Source: Sphaerochaeta sp032144095 (GTDB lineage Bacteria > Spirochaetota > Spirochaetia > Sphaerochaetales > Sphaerochaetaceae). From it: 64,000 nt of DNA. The notes beneath the pieces are model-generated. The model was not told the origin of the DNA, did not search any database, and worked only from the letters and a program-made list of their open reading frames with translations. The stretch is from NCBI RefSeq assembly GCF_032144095.1, contig NZ_JAVSNJ010000003.1:124001-188000 (forward strand), written 5' to 3'. Within the stretch, counting starts at the first letter, position 1. Each line of letters starts with the position of its first letter. Shown here in pieces: positions 25,244 to 34,831 of the stretch. The translations under genes were made by a program, and so were the position numbers.

Positions 25244-28114
25244 GTGAAAAAAGGTTCGCATAGACGTATTGTTGTAGGAAGTGTCCTTTCATTGGTTCTG
25301 GCACTGCTGCTCGCTTTAGGTGTGGTTTCTGTAAGCTTGGGAAAATCCCATCCGATGGTGGGGCACGCTCTGTTGCTGGTTTCCCGGGTATTTGGGTTTT
25401 CGGCCACCGATTCCCCCTTGGGCTTGGTCCCACTCATTGCCTTGCTGTTTGTCTGGAGCGGTATGGGCTTTGCCTTTCGTGGAAAGAGGCGCTTTTCGTT
25501 TATCCTGCTTCCACTTACCGCCCTCATGTTCTATACCCTGATGATACTTTCACACATGTTGCAGCAGAGCCCGCGTCCCCATTTCCTGCAATCCTTCTTA
25601 TACGCTGCCGGTTCCGACCCCCGTTCCGCATCGCTTAGGGTTGTTGTTGCCTTCCTTGCCGAGACCATCCTCTTTGTTGCCTTTACCCTCATCGGTGATG
25701 CCCTGGACCGTCAGTTTCAGAAAAAGCAGGCCTTTCAGAAAAAGCTTGCCATGGCCACCGAGGGCAAGAGCGTTGACATGCAGGGGATGACGAGACTGCA
25801 GAGAAGGCGGTTCAAAAAAGAGCAGAAACGGCGTGAGAAGGCGGAGAGATCCACGTTGGATGAAGAGGAGAATATCGTCCTCACCAAAAAGCAGGTTGCT
25901 CCGGAAGTTGACATCCTCTCAGATGAAAAACTCACCTTCCCCCCCATCGCAGAGATCCCGGAGTTGGGAAGCCTCAAGCGAAAGCGTGAGAAAAAGGTTG
26001 TGGTCGAGGATGCCGTTATCATAGAATCCGAGACGCAACCCGCCCTTGGAGTTGTCAGCATCGGGGCTTTGGAGGCTATCAAGGAGGAGCGGGAACGTAA
26101 CAATGGAGTCTCCTACCTTGAGATGAAGCAGCGTGAGCTGCAGGAAAAGCGAGCAGCGCAACAGGCCGAGCAGAAGCCTGCTGAACCAAAACCGGAAATG
26201 CCGGAGAAAAAGCATATGGCCAAGCTTTCAGGTTTCCTGCAAGGTGCCCTGGAAGCTGTTGGCAAAGGACCTTCCCAGGCAGTGGAGCCCAAAGCCGAAC
26301 CCACGGGAAAGGCAACGGGTATGCTTGCAGAGGCTGTTGCCCACAAGCAGCAGAGCAAAGGCCTTGAGGCTGTTGCCCTTGGAGTAAGGATACCCCAACA
26401 GCAGGATGATGATGAACAGCCCCTGCAGGTCAGGGAACGGATCCTCTCCGTAAGGCCTCCTGTACAGGCCAAGGTGGAGGTTCCTGTTGAGGAAGCTCCC
26501 CCTGTCAAGGAACCTGAGCAGGGCATCAGCCCGTTCGCACCCCAGAGCACGGCAAGGCCCATCAACGGAGGCTTTAGTGAGGATGCTCCCGTTGCTGAAG
26601 TTGTCGTCACCAATGAAGAGGATGAGTTGGAGGTTGCCAGTGGGGTTGGTGGTTTGACCAACAACTGTGGCAGTGGCAGTGCCCTCATCAACAAGGGCAA
26701 GCTCTCCTACCAGTTCCCTCCAGAATCGATCCTGGTGACCTATCCCAAGATTGGCAATGAGGTTGATGAGGAGAGTCTTGAACGAGGCAAGACCCTGGTT
26801 GCGACCCTGGAGCAGTTCAATGTGCATGTTGAGCTTACCAACATCGTCAGGGGTCCCACGGTCACCATGTTTGAGATCCTCCCAGCGCCGGGGATCAGGG
26901 TCAACTCCATAGTGAACCTTGCCGACAACATCGCCTTGGCACTTGCGGCAAAGCAGGTGAGGATTGTGGCTCCCATTCCCGGCAAGTCAGCGGTCGGCAT
27001 CGAGATACCCAACCTCAAGCGGGACATCATCGGATTCAAGGAGATGATATCCTCCATCGACGACAAGCAATACCATATTCCGATGGTCCTTGGCAGGAAC
27101 CTTATGGGAGAGCCGATCGTCATGGACGTCAACAAGGCCCCCCATCTGCTCATCGCAGGATCCACGGGAAGTGGCAAGAGCGTTTGCGTGAACTCCATGA
27201 TCTGCTCCCTTCTCTTTCGCAAGTCTCCCAAGGAGATCCGCCTTATCCTGGTTGACCCGAAGATCGTTGAGCTGAGCATCTACAATGGAATCCCCCACCT
27301 GCTGACTCCGGTGATACACGACCCGAAAAAGACCCTGAAGGCCTTCGATTTCTGCCTCTATGAGATGGACAGGCGGTATCGTCTGCTGCAGGGCATCAAC
27401 GCAAGGAATATCGAGGGCTACAATGGAAAGATTGTCGAGGACCGCCTTGCCCGGGAAAAGCTGCCCTATATTGTCATCGTCATCGATGAGTTTGCTGACC
27501 TGATGCATACCGTAGGGAAGGAGCTTGAGAACAAGGTCTCCCGTCTTGCGGCCATGAGCCGGGCTGTCGGCATCCACCTGGTGCTTGCTACCCAGAGGCC
27601 GAGTGTGGATGTCATCACCGGCGTCATCAAGAGCAATATCCCAACCCGCATCGCCTTTGCCGTCACCAGTACTACAGATAGCCGCATCATCATCGATGAA
27701 GGCGGGGCTGAGAAGCTTCTGGGCAAGGGTGATATGCTCTTTGTTGCCAGCAGCGACCCCACTGCCGAGCGGATCCAGGGGGCATTCCTCAGCGACAAGG
27801 AAGTTGAGCAGGTCGTACGGTTTGTCTCCAAGCAAGGGGTACCTGACTTCATCGACGACTCCTTCTTCGAGGATGAGGAGCCTGCCAGCAGTGACAACGG
27901 AAGTGACTATGCTGATGGAACCGATGATGACCAGCTTATGGAACGTGCCCTTGAGATCGTGGTTGAGCGAAAGAGCGCCTCTGCCTCCTACTTGCAGAGA
28001 AGGCTCAAGATTGGGTATAACCGTGCTGCACGCCTGGTAGAGCAGATGGAGGAGATGGGCTATGTCGGCCCACCCAATGGCAGCAAGCCCCGAGAACTGC
28101 TCAGATATCCCTAA
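25244..28114 (+). CDS. ftsK: DNA translocase FtsK/SpoIIIE
   Basis: 956 residues from a GTG preceded by GAGGAG. The N-terminal third holds about four membrane segments, then a charged, Gln/Glu/Pro-rich linker. The motor domain has Walker A AGSTGSGKS (Lys645) and Walker B VIVIDEFADLM. The last 70 residues form the gamma winged helix (SASYLQRRLKIGYNRAAR) that reads chromosome polarity signals. The protein pumps DNA through the closing septum to clear the terminus. Confidence 0.96.
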   Translation: MKKGSHRRIVVGSVLSLVLALLLALGVVSVSLGKSHPMVGHALLLVSRVFGFSATDSPLGLVPLIALLFVWSGMGFAFRGKRRFSFILLPLTALMFYTLMILSHMLQQSPRPHFLQSFLYAAGSDPRSASLRVVVAFLAETILFVAFTLIGDALDRQFQKKQAFQKKLAMATEGKSVDMQGMTRLQRRRFKKEQKRREKAERSTLDEEENIVLTKKQVAPEVDILSDEKLTFPPIAEIPELGSLKRKREKKVVVEDAVIIESETQPALGVVSIGALEAIKEERERNNGVSYLEMKQRELQEKRAAQQAEQKPAEPKPEMPEKKHMAKLSGFLQGALEAVGKGPSQAVEPKAEPTGKATGMLAEAVAHKQQSKGLEAVALGVRIPQQQDDDEQPLQVRERILSVRPPVQAKVEVPVEEAPPVKEPEQGISPFAPQSTARPINGGFSEDAPVAEVVVTNEEDELEVASGVGGLTNNCGSGSALINKGKLSYQFPPESILVTYPKIGNEVDEESLERGKTLVATLEQFNVHVELTNIVRGPTVTMFEILPAPGIRVNSIVNLADNIALALAAKQVRIVAPIPGKSAVGIEIPNLKRDIIGFKEMISSIDDKQYHIPMVLGRNLMGEPIVMDVNKAPHLLIAGSTGSGKSVCVNSMICSLLFRKSPKEIRLILVDPKIVELSIYNGIPHLLTPVIHDPKKTLKAFDFCLYEMDRRYRLLQGINARNIEGYNGKIVEDRLAREKLPYIVIVIDEFADLMHTVGKELENKVSRLAAMSRAVGIHLVLATQRPSVDVITGVIKSNIPTRIAFAVTSTTDSRIIIDEGGAEKLLGKGDMLFVASSDPTAERIQGAFLSDKEVEQVVRFVSKQGVPDFIDDSFFEDEEPASSDNGSDYADGTDDDQLMERALEIVVERKSASASYLQRRLKIGYNRAARLVEQMEEMGYVGPPNGSKPRELLRYP

Positions 28115-28137
28115 TACGTAGAAAAGAAGGTACCTTC

Positions 28138-28950
28138 ATGGTCAGAGAACATGCGATAAGAAACGGGGTTGTCATTGCTGAAAGGGAGGCGTGCCTGCCT
28201 GTGACAAACAGGGAGGTCCAGTTCGGCTTCTCCACCTATGAGTCCATTCGGGTGATCAAGGCACATCCTGTGCACCTGGAGGACCATCTGGTACGGCTTG
28301 CAAACTCCTGTAGGGGCATCCATCTGCAACACCCTTTCAGTGAGGGGGAGTTGAGCTCCTGGGTCCATGAGCTTATCCGTTTGGATAGCCTGGAAGAGGC
28401 CACCGTAAGGATTCAGGTTTTCGGTGGCCCGGAGCCACTCTGCTTTATTACGGCCTCTGCATTGCTCAGCTATCCCGAGGGGTTTTATACCCAAGGGGTC
28501 AGCGCCATCACGTACGAAGGGGAGCGGCTCATGCCTTCCTGCAAAACAGGAAATCTCTTGCTCAACTACATGGCCTTGGAGAAATCCAGGCGCTCCGGGG
28601 GCTTTGAGGCCCTCCTGATCGACCGCAATGGCCAGGTCCTGGAAGGGACCCGCAGCAACTTCTTTGCCTTTCGTGACGGCAGGCTCTTTACTGCCAAGGA
28701 TGACGAGGTCCTTCTGGGGGTGACCCGCGACAGAATCCTTCAGGCCGCCAAGGTCTTGGGCATTGAGGTTGTATTTTCGGCCCCACTGGCTTCGGACCTT
28801 GCCAAAGGGCTCTATGACGAACTGTTCATCTCGGCTACCAGCATGGGTGCTATGCCCCTTGCAGCCCTTGATGGACGGCCCTTCTGCCCTCCCTTTACCC
28901 GCACCCATGCTATCTGTGACCTTGTGCGCTCCTGGGAGCTGGAGGACTAG
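28138..28950 (+). CDS. Class IV PLP-dependent aminotransferase (D-AAT/ADC lyase/BCAT type)
   Basis: 270 residues. The PLP lysine is Lys136 in SCKTGNLLLNYM, where the spacing to the following Asn resembles D-amino acid aminotransferase and aminodeoxychorismate lyase more than IlvE. Other family elements are EGTRSNFFAFRDG, LLGVTRDRIL and DELFISATSMGAMPL. Substrate cannot be fixed: D-amino acid, branched-chain amino acid or aminodeoxychorismate are all possible. It follows ftsK by 23 bp with AAGAAGG as ribosome-binding site. Confidence 0.85.
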   Translation: MVREHAIRNGVVIAEREACLPVTNREVQFGFSTYESIRVIKAHPVHLEDHLVRLANSCRGIHLQHPFSEGELSSWVHELIRLDSLEEATVRIQVFGGPEPLCFITASALLSYPEGFYTQGVSAITYEGERLMPSCKTGNLLLNYMALEKSRRSGGFEALLIDRNGQVLEGTRSNFFAFRDGRLFTAKDDEVLLGVTRDRILQAAKVLGIEVVFSAPLASDLAKGLYDELFISATSMGAMPLAALDGRPFCPPFTRTHAICDLVRSWELED

Positions 28951-29193
28951 GCTAGGCTATGCAGGTGGGAGGGGGGTTGGTGATGATCCCAACTGAATCC
29001 TATTTGCAGGGGCTGTCCACTTCCAATCTATCTAACCTACGCTCATTCATTCGTTGGCTGCTAGAGCTGCTAAACATGAAACAGAGCCTTTGCCCTTGGC
29101 TATGTTTTGGTAGGGGAGGTGGACAATAGTGTTGTTTTGCTCTATCTTTATTTGGTGGGCCCGCTTCTTTTTGGCCCCCTCAGATATACAAGT
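28951..29193. other. Intergenic region before the helicase gene, no gene seen
   Basis: About 240 bases. I see no convincing reading frame. A possible imperfect stem (AACAT...ATGTT enclosing AGCC...GGCT, near 29070-29110) and GGGCC/GGCCC (29157-29177) could belong to a small RNA or an upstream regulatory segment; the evidence is weak. Confidence 0.3.
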
Positions 29194-29223
29194 TTGCAAA
29201 TTCTTATAAAGGCGATATATAGT
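29194..29223 (+). promoter_or_regulatory. DEAD-box helicase promoter (apparently leaderless)
   Basis: TTGCAA (29194-29199) with TATATA (29216-29221, 16-bp spacer) or TATAGT (29218-29223, 18-bp spacer). The ATG at 29228 falls 4-6 nt after the -10, where transcription should start. No Shine-Dalgarno sequence at a normal distance. Confidence 0.5.
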
Positions 29224-29227
29224 ATTC

Positions 29228-30925
29228 ATGAAATTTACCGAATTACCCTTAAGTGAGCAAGTTCTCAAAGGCGTTGCGTCCGCTCATTTTACCGATTGTA
29301 CTGAAGTACAGCAACGCGTGCTTCCTGTGAGCCTCACCCAACGAGATGTGATGGTTCAGTCAAAAACAGGTAGCGGCAAGACGGCAGTCTATGTCCTGAC
29401 CATCCTGGAAAAATTCGTACAGGCACAAAAAGAGGGCAAAGGAAAGCCCAAGGCCCTCATTGTTGCCCCTACCCGTGAGCTGGCAGTCCAGATCGAAGAG
29501 GACACCCTCAAGCTATCGGAACATGTGATCGACCTCACCGTCGGTTGTTTCTATGGTGGAGTAGGGTATGCACAGCAAGACAAGATCCTGGCAAGCGGGT
29601 GTGACATCTTTGTCTGCACTCCGGGAAGGATCCTCGACTACCAGAAGATGCACAAGATTGACTTCCGTCAGTTCGACATCTTCGTAGTGGACGAGGCGGA
29701 CAGGCTCTTTGACATGGGCTTCTACCCTGACATCCAGAACATGTTCAGCCTGCTTCGCCCCTGTACCGAAAGGCAGACCATGCTCTTCTCTGCAACCCTG
29801 GGCACCAAGGTCAAGAACCTCGCCTGGTCGTTCATGAACAACCCGGCGGAGATTGAGGTCGAACCTGAAGAAATAACCGTCAAGGCTATCACCCAGGAGC
29901 TCTATCACATCTCCAAGAGTGACAAGTTCAAGCTGCTGTTGCAACTCCTGCACAGGGAAAATCCTGAGAACTGCCTTGTGTTCACCAACACCAAGGCCCG
30001 TTGCATCGAGGTCTCAAAACGCCTCACCCTCAACGGATATGCTGCCAAATACCTGATGGGAGACCTCGCCCAGGCCAAGAGGCTTGAGACGATCGACCGG
30101 ATGAAGGAAGGGAAGATCAAGTTCTTGGTGGCAACTGACGTCGCTGCCCGTGGCTTGCAGATCGATGACCTCCAGCTGGTCGTCAACTATGACATCCCTG
30201 ATGACTTTGAAAGCTATGTACACAGGATTGGGCGTACTGCCCGGGCAGGAAAGAGTGGGAAGTCCATCACCCTTGCCGATGAGGAGTATGTATTCGGCCT
30301 TGAGCCCATCGAAACCTACATCAACATGAAGATCCCGGTAATTTGGCCTGCCGAGGGCGAATTGCCTGAGGTTGAGGACAAGAGTGCCAAGTTCTCCTTC
30401 AGGGACCTGGTCAAGAGCGATGAGTACGCCCCATCCTCCTCCCGTCCTGGTCAGGGACGGGGTGGAAAGCGACCGGGTCCTGCTGGAAGCAGGTCTGGTG
30501 GCCCACGTCGGGATGCCTCTTCCTCCTCCTCCTCCTCTTCCCGTCCTCCACGCAAGAGCCAAGGGCCGAGGCCCATCGCTTCTGCACCAAGAGGCGATGC
30601 CCCACAGGCAAGAAGACCTAGGGAAGAACAGCCAGCCCGCAGAGAGACCTATGCTCCAAGAAGGAGTAGCTCCAAGAGCTATGCCGAGATCCAGAAGCTC
30701 TCGTTGGAAGAGAGGATGAGCTACTACAAACAGCAGTACAACCGGGAGGCCGACCCTTCGCCAGCCATCCCTGCAAAAAAACCTGTTGCAAGTAAGAGTA
30801 CCCCGCCAAAAGCAAAGAGTGCTCCAGTATCTGCACCTGCACCGACACCTGCACCAAGAGTGGAACAAAAGCAGAAGGAGAGTAAGCCGGGGTTCTTTGC
30901 ACGACTGTTTGGGAAAAAGAAATAG
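29228..30925 (+). CDS. DEAD-box ATP-dependent RNA helicase with Ser/Arg/Pro-rich tail
   Basis: 565 residues. Helicase motifs in order: Q motif near the N-terminus (FTDCTEVQQRVLP), I (SKTGSGKT), Ia (APTRELA), Ib (TPGR), II (VDEAD), III (SAT), V (ATDVAARGLQIDD), VI (HRIGRTAR). After about residue 390 comes a low-complexity basic tail with a run of serines and many Arg/Pro residues, resembling the RNA-binding tails of RhlE/CsdA-like proteins, and ending FFARLFGKKK. Likely works in ribosome assembly or mRNA turnover; the exact member is not identifiable. Confidence 0.93.
   Translation: MKFTELPLSEQVLKGVASAHFTDCTEVQQRVLPVSLTQRDVMVQSKTGSGKTAVYVLTILEKFVQAQKEGKGKPKALIVAPTRELAVQIEEDTLKLSEHVIDLTVGCFYGGVGYAQQDKILASGCDIFVCTPGRILDYQKMHKIDFRQFDIFVVDEADRLFDMGFYPDIQNMFSLLRPCTERQTMLFSATLGTKVKNLAWSFMNNPAEIEVEPEEITVKAITQELYHISKSDKFKLLLQLLHRENPENCLVFTNTKARCIEVSKRLTLNGYAAKYLMGDLAQAKRLETIDRMKEGKIKFLVATDVAARGLQIDDLQLVVNYDIPDDFESYVHRIGRTARAGKSGKSITLADEEYVFGLEPIETYINMKIPVIWPAEGELPEVEDKSAKFSFRDLVKSDEYAPSSSRPGQGRGGKRPGPAGSRSGGPRRDASSSSSSSSRPPRKSQGPRPIASAPRGDAPQARRPREEQPARRETYAPRRSSSKSYAEIQKLSLEERMSYYKQQYNREADPSPAIPAKKPVASKSTPPKAKSAPVSAPAPTPAPRVEQKQKESKPGFFARLFGKKK
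30517..30541 (+). repeat. TCC trinucleotide run encoding a polyserine tract
   Basis: About seven to eight consecutive Ser codons, five of them TCC in a row, inside the helicase tail. Slippage would change length without breaking the frame. Confidence 0.7.
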
Positions 30926-30926
30926 C

Positions 30927-32645
30927 ATGTTCAGACGTTTCATAGCATATTATCGCCCATATAAAGGATTGTTTTTTCTTGACATGGGCGTAGCTGTATT
31001 TGCTTCCATCCTCTCCATCATATTCCCCTCCTTGACCCGCCAGCTGCTGAAGACCGATATCCCCAATGGGGATGTGAAGGCAATCCTGCTCATCTTCGCC
31101 CTGATGCTGGCCATCTACGTTGTACAGGCAATCTGCCAGTACATCCGTATGACCTGGGGCCACATCCTGGGAGTGAAGATGGAGACCGATATGCGCAGTG
31201 AGCTCTTTGCCCACCTGCAGAAGCTCTCCTTCGGATATTTCGACAAGACGAAGACAGGCCATATGATGAGTCGCATCACCAATGACCTGTTCCAGATCAC
31301 CGAGATGGCCCACCATGGCCCTGAGGACCTCATCATCAGTGTGGCGACCATCCTGGGATCCTATCTGGTCATGTTCTCCTACAGTGTCAGCCTCTCCCTG
31401 GTCTCCCTCATCCCCTTGCCGTTCATGGTTGCCTATGGCATGTACTATGGCCTGAAGATGCGTGCGACCTTCCGTCGTGTCCGCTCTACTGTCGCCGATG
31501 TCAATAGCAATGTGGAGAACTCCCTCATGGGAATCCGCGAGGTGAAGAGCTTTGGCCGTGAGGCGTACCAGGAGCAGAAGTTCAACGATGTGAACAACAT
31601 CCTGCGCGACAGTAAGACAGAGCAGTATAAGGTGATGGGCAGGTACCACTCCGTCATTGGGCTCTTTCGGGAACTCTACTACTTCTGTACCATTGCAGGC
31701 GGGGTCATCCTTATCTTGCTTGGCAAGGCACAATCCTATGACCTGGTGACCTTCATCCTCTATGTAGGGGTGGTCCTTCCTCCCATTGACCGGCTCATCA
31801 ACTTTACCGAACAGATGCAACAGGGTATGGCGAGCTTCGAACGGTTTGCCCAGGTTATGGACGAGACCCCCGCTATCGTCGATACCCGTGATGCCAAGGA
31901 CCTGAAGATTGGCCACGGCACGATTCAGTTCGAGCATGTGACCTTTCAATATGAATCTTCGACAGAGACCATACTCAAGGATGTGACGCTCTCCATCAAA
32001 GGGAGCACTACCGTTGCCCTGGTAGGGGAGTCGGGTGCTGGGAAAAGTACCTTTGCCTCCCTCATTCCCCGGTTCTATGAACCCGGGCAGGGGAGGATTC
32101 TCATCGACGGGCAGGACATCACCCAGGTGACCCAACGTTCGTTGCAGAAGAGCATTGGCTTTGTACAGCAGAATGTCTTCCTCTTTGATGATTCCATCAG
32201 GGAGAACCTCCGCTATGGCAAGGTCGATGCCACTGAGGAGGAGATGTGGGCAGCCCTCGATGCCGCTAACCTCGGCTCCTTTGTCCGCACTCTCCCCAAG
32301 GGGATCGACACAGAGGTAGGCGAGCGCGGGACCCTGCTTTCCGGGGGACAGAAACAGAGAATCTCCATCGCCAGGGTGTTTTTGAAAAACCCACCGATCC
32401 TCATCTTTGATGAGGCCACCAGCAGTCTGGACACCGAGAGCGAGGAGCTCATCAGTGAGGCCTTCGACCGGCTCTCTACCGGACGTACTGCCATCGTCAT
32501 CGCCCACCGCCTAACCACGGTCAAGAATGCAGACTGCATCTTTGTCCTCGATGATGGGCTTCTGATCGAGCAGGGCAGGCATAATGAGTTATTGGCACTG
32601 GGTGGACAGTATGCTAAATTGTACAGCAAACAGGATTTTTCCTGA
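30927..32645 (+). CDS. ABC exporter, fused permease and ATPase
   Basis: 572 residues from the ATG at 30927, directly after the helicase stop. Six membrane segments in the first 310 residues, then a nucleotide-binding domain with Walker A GESGAGKST (367-375), signature LSGGQKQRISIAR (from 471), Walker B ILIFDEATSS and the H-loop IAHRL. This is the half-transporter type (MsbA/lipid A or multidrug exporter family), working as a dimer. All catalytic residues are present, so a homodimer is plausible. The acyltransferase gene downstream hints at lipid cargo, which is inference. Substrate not determinable. Confidence 0.88.
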   Translation: MFRRFIAYYRPYKGLFFLDMGVAVFASILSIIFPSLTRQLLKTDIPNGDVKAILLIFALMLAIYVVQAICQYIRMTWGHILGVKMETDMRSELFAHLQKLSFGYFDKTKTGHMMSRITNDLFQITEMAHHGPEDLIISVATILGSYLVMFSYSVSLSLVSLIPLPFMVAYGMYYGLKMRATFRRVRSTVADVNSNVENSLMGIREVKSFGREAYQEQKFNDVNNILRDSKTEQYKVMGRYHSVIGLFRELYYFCTIAGGVILILLGKAQSYDLVTFILYVGVVLPPIDRLINFTEQMQQGMASFERFAQVMDETPAIVDTRDAKDLKIGHGTIQFEHVTFQYESSTETILKDVTLSIKGSTTVALVGESGAGKSTFASLIPRFYEPGQGRILIDGQDITQVTQRSLQKSIGFVQQNVFLFDDSIRENLRYGKVDATEEEMWAALDAANLGSFVRTLPKGIDTEVGERGTLLSGGQKQRISIARVFLKNPPILIFDEATSSLDTESEELISEAFDRLSTGRTAIVIAHRLTTVKNADCIFVLDDGLLIEQGRHNELLALGGQYAKLYSKQDFS

Positions 32646-32658
32646 GAGGAGATATGGC

Positions 32659-33399
32659 ATGAAAACAATACGACTTGCAATTGGGTATGTGATCTCAGTA
32701 CCGGTATTGGTACTCTCCCTGGTCTATGCCTTCATCCCCGCAGGAATCCTGAAGCTCTTCGGTGCCCATAAGGCAGCAGATCGCTGGTTTGAGTTGTGCG
32801 GCCGGTTCATCAGCAATGTCGCCCTCTTCTCCTTCGGGGTGAAGATCCATGTGGATGGGAGGGAGAACGTACCTCCAGTAACCAACATCTGCTATATGGC
32901 CAACCACCAGAGCATGCTCGACATCCTGGCGTTTGCAGGTCCTGCCAAGCTGTGGGCTGGCATCATGGCCAAGGCTGAGGCCAGGAGGATACCAATCCTC
33001 AACCTCTGGTGCTATGCCATCGGGTGCGTCTTCATTGAGCGCACCAGCCCCCATGACTCGATCAAGGCTATCCTGAAAGGGGTACAGAGGCTTAAGGAAG
33101 GCAAGCCTATCCTCATCTTTCCCGAAGGGACACGCAGCAAGGTCGATACCATCGGGGAGATGAAGAACGGCAGCCTCAAGCTGGCAACCCGCTCCAAGGC
33201 TGTCATCGTCCCTATAACCATCAAGGGCTTGCGTTACGGCCTCGAGGGAATCAAGGATTTCAAACGTGTACATGCCTACATCTCCATAGGCAAGCCCATC
33301 TATACGGCCTCCCTCTCCCCTGAAGAGATTGCAACCCTCCACGAACGGGTGTATGGGGAGATTGACAAGCGATTCCATGAACTACCAAACCACAGCTAA
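32659..33399 (+). CDS. plsC: 1-acyl-sn-glycerol-3-phosphate acyltransferase (PlsC family)
   Basis: 246 residues from the ATG at 32659, preceded by GAGGAG; an upstream frame start lies inside the ABC gene. Catalytic NHQSMLD (His83, Asp88) gives the H-x4-D motif, and FPEGTRSK (from 154) is the glycerophosphate-binding block. Two hydrophobic segments near the N-terminus tether it to the membrane. It makes phosphatidic acid from lysophosphatidic acid. The 3' end overlaps the ECF ATPase gene. Confidence 0.9.
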   Translation: MKTIRLAIGYVISVPVLVLSLVYAFIPAGILKLFGAHKAADRWFELCGRFISNVALFSFGVKIHVDGRENVPPVTNICYMANHQSMLDILAFAGPAKLWAGIMAKAEARRIPILNLWCYAIGCVFIERTSPHDSIKAILKGVQRLKEGKPILIFPEGTRSKVDTIGEMKNGSLKLATRSKAVIVPITIKGLRYGLEGIKDFKRVHAYISIGKPIYTASLSPEEIATLHERVYGEIDKRFHELPNHS

Positions 33400-34831
33400 T
33401 ACAGGAAGTGTCCCTAGCCTTTCGATAAGGGACCTGATCTTCACCTACCAGACGTGGGGAGCCGAGGGTGGCCATGCTGTGCTCTCAAGCCTCAATCTGG
33501 AACTGCAAAGAGGGAGCAAGACGCTTCTGCTTGCCCCCTTCGATACGGGGAAAAGTACCCTTGCCCGCATCATCAGCGGCCTCTGCCCCAAATACCTTCC
33601 AGGGGTGTTGGAAGGCTCTGTCCATGTCTGTGGCAAGGACCTTGCAAAGACCGAGCCCTGGGAACTTCTGCTGCAGTGCGGCTATGTCTCCCAAAACCCC
33701 CAGGAGCAGTTTGTTGCCCTCTCCGTAGAGGATGAGATAGCCTTTCCCCTTGAATCCCTTGGCCTTGCCAAAGAAGAGATCGCCCGTCGGGTCGACTCTG
33801 CCCTCTCCAATTGGGGCCTGCTCGCTTTACGCACTTCCAGTCAGCAGGAACTGAGTGGAGGGGAGCGCAAACGGGTGCTGCTTGCCGTGCAGCAAGCGGT
33901 GAATCCCACCCTATGGGTGCTTGACGAATCCTTTGACGACCTGGACCGGTCGTGGAGGGAGTACCTCACCACACTCATCAGGAGAGGAACCCAGACGACC
34001 CTCGTCCTGGCTTCCCGCTACCTTGAGCAGTTTGAGGACTTGTTCGACCAGTATGCTCTTCTGGAGGATGGGGCCATCCGCTTTGGGGCCAAGGAGGAGA
34101 TCCTTTCCTCCTTCTCTGCCCTCTGTGGTGATGACCTGCCCAACCCTATCCGTGGACAGAGTCTTAGGCTGGAGCAGAGGCATATCCTGGCCTGCTCCTC
34201 CCTGCTGACAGTCCGATCGCGCATCAGTACCCTTGAGGCAAAACCCTTCAAGCTCTCAGTGCCTGCCTTCCAGCTCTCCAGTGGGGAGTTGGTCACCCTG
34301 GTTGGCCCCAACGGCAGCGGCAAGAGTACCTTCAGCCGGCTGCTTTGTGGCCTTGACCAGCCCATTGGCGGGACCATTTCCCTCGATGGCAAAACCATGG
34401 GTCCCAAGGAACTGAACCGCAGTGTCGGCTACCTGTTCCAGAACCCTGACCTACAGATCTTCCTTCCCACAGTGAGGGAGGAGCTCTCCTGGTCGCTGAA
34501 GCGCCGAAAGGACCTCAATGCGAAGGAGGTCGCAAGCATGGTCGAATCGTGTGCCTCCCTCTTTGGACTCGACCTTGATGAGACACCCTCGACCATGAGC
34601 TACCCTTTGAGAAAGGCGTTGCAGGCAGCTGTCTACTATCTGCTCGATCGTCCTTTCTACATCCTGGATGAACTGGACAATGCCCTCACCTATGCAGTGG
34701 CGTTGGCGATCATCGCCCAGTTGAGACGCAATGGGGCAGGGATACTGCTCATTACCCATGACAGCAAGTTTGCATCCCTGGTAGGCGAGAGCACCTATGC
34801 CATCGGGATGGGCATCCTGGAGAAAGCATGA
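33377..34831 (+). CDS. Fused double ATPase of an ECF transporter, asymmetric
   Basis: 484 residues holding two ABC ATPase domains. Domain 1: Walker A is degenerate (APFDTGKST, 53-61), signature intact (LSGGE, 159-163), Walker B LDES with Glu184, and the switch histidine replaced by Arg214. Domain 2: Walker A intact (GPNGSGKST, 310-318), Walker B LDEL with Glu432 and switch His461 intact, but the signature reads MSYPL (about 407-411). Thus one composite site is complete and the other is degenerate at several points. Start at 33377 inside plsC is the best fit; 33353 is possible. The ecfT gene overlaps its stop (ATGA). Confidence 0.88.
   Translation: MNYQTTANTGSVPSLSIRDLIFTYQTWGAEGGHAVLSSLNLELQRGSKTLLLAPFDTGKSTLARIISGLCPKYLPGVLEGSVHVCGKDLAKTEPWELLLQCGYVSQNPQEQFVALSVEDEIAFPLESLGLAKEEIARRVDSALSNWGLLALRTSSQQELSGGERKRVLLAVQQAVNPTLWVLDESFDDLDRSWREYLTTLIRRGTQTTLVLASRYLEQFEDLFDQYALLEDGAIRFGAKEEILSSFSALCGDDLPNPIRGQSLRLEQRHILACSSLLTVRSRISTLEAKPFKLSVPAFQLSSGELVTLVGPNGSGKSTFSRLLCGLDQPIGGTISLDGKTMGPKELNRSVGYLFQNPDLQIFLPTVREELSWSLKRRKDLNAKEVASMVESCASLFGLDLDETPSTMSYPLRKALQAAVYYLLDRPFYILDELDNALTYAVALAIIAQLRRNGAGILLITHDSKFASLVGESTYAIGMGILEKA

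Noticed and set aside
28951..29193. SRP RNA, 6S RNA, tmRNA or RNase P RNA in the gap
   Set aside because: None of their conserved core sequences is present; only weak stems are visible.
29047..29268. Possible 73-residue gene on the - strand before the helicase gene
   Set aside because: Crosses the helicase start and promoter, no ribosome-binding site, low-complexity product.
30618..32507. Long open frame on the - strand opposite the ABC exporter (629 codons)
   Set aside because: The sense frame encodes complete ABC motifs; the antisense product has no family features.
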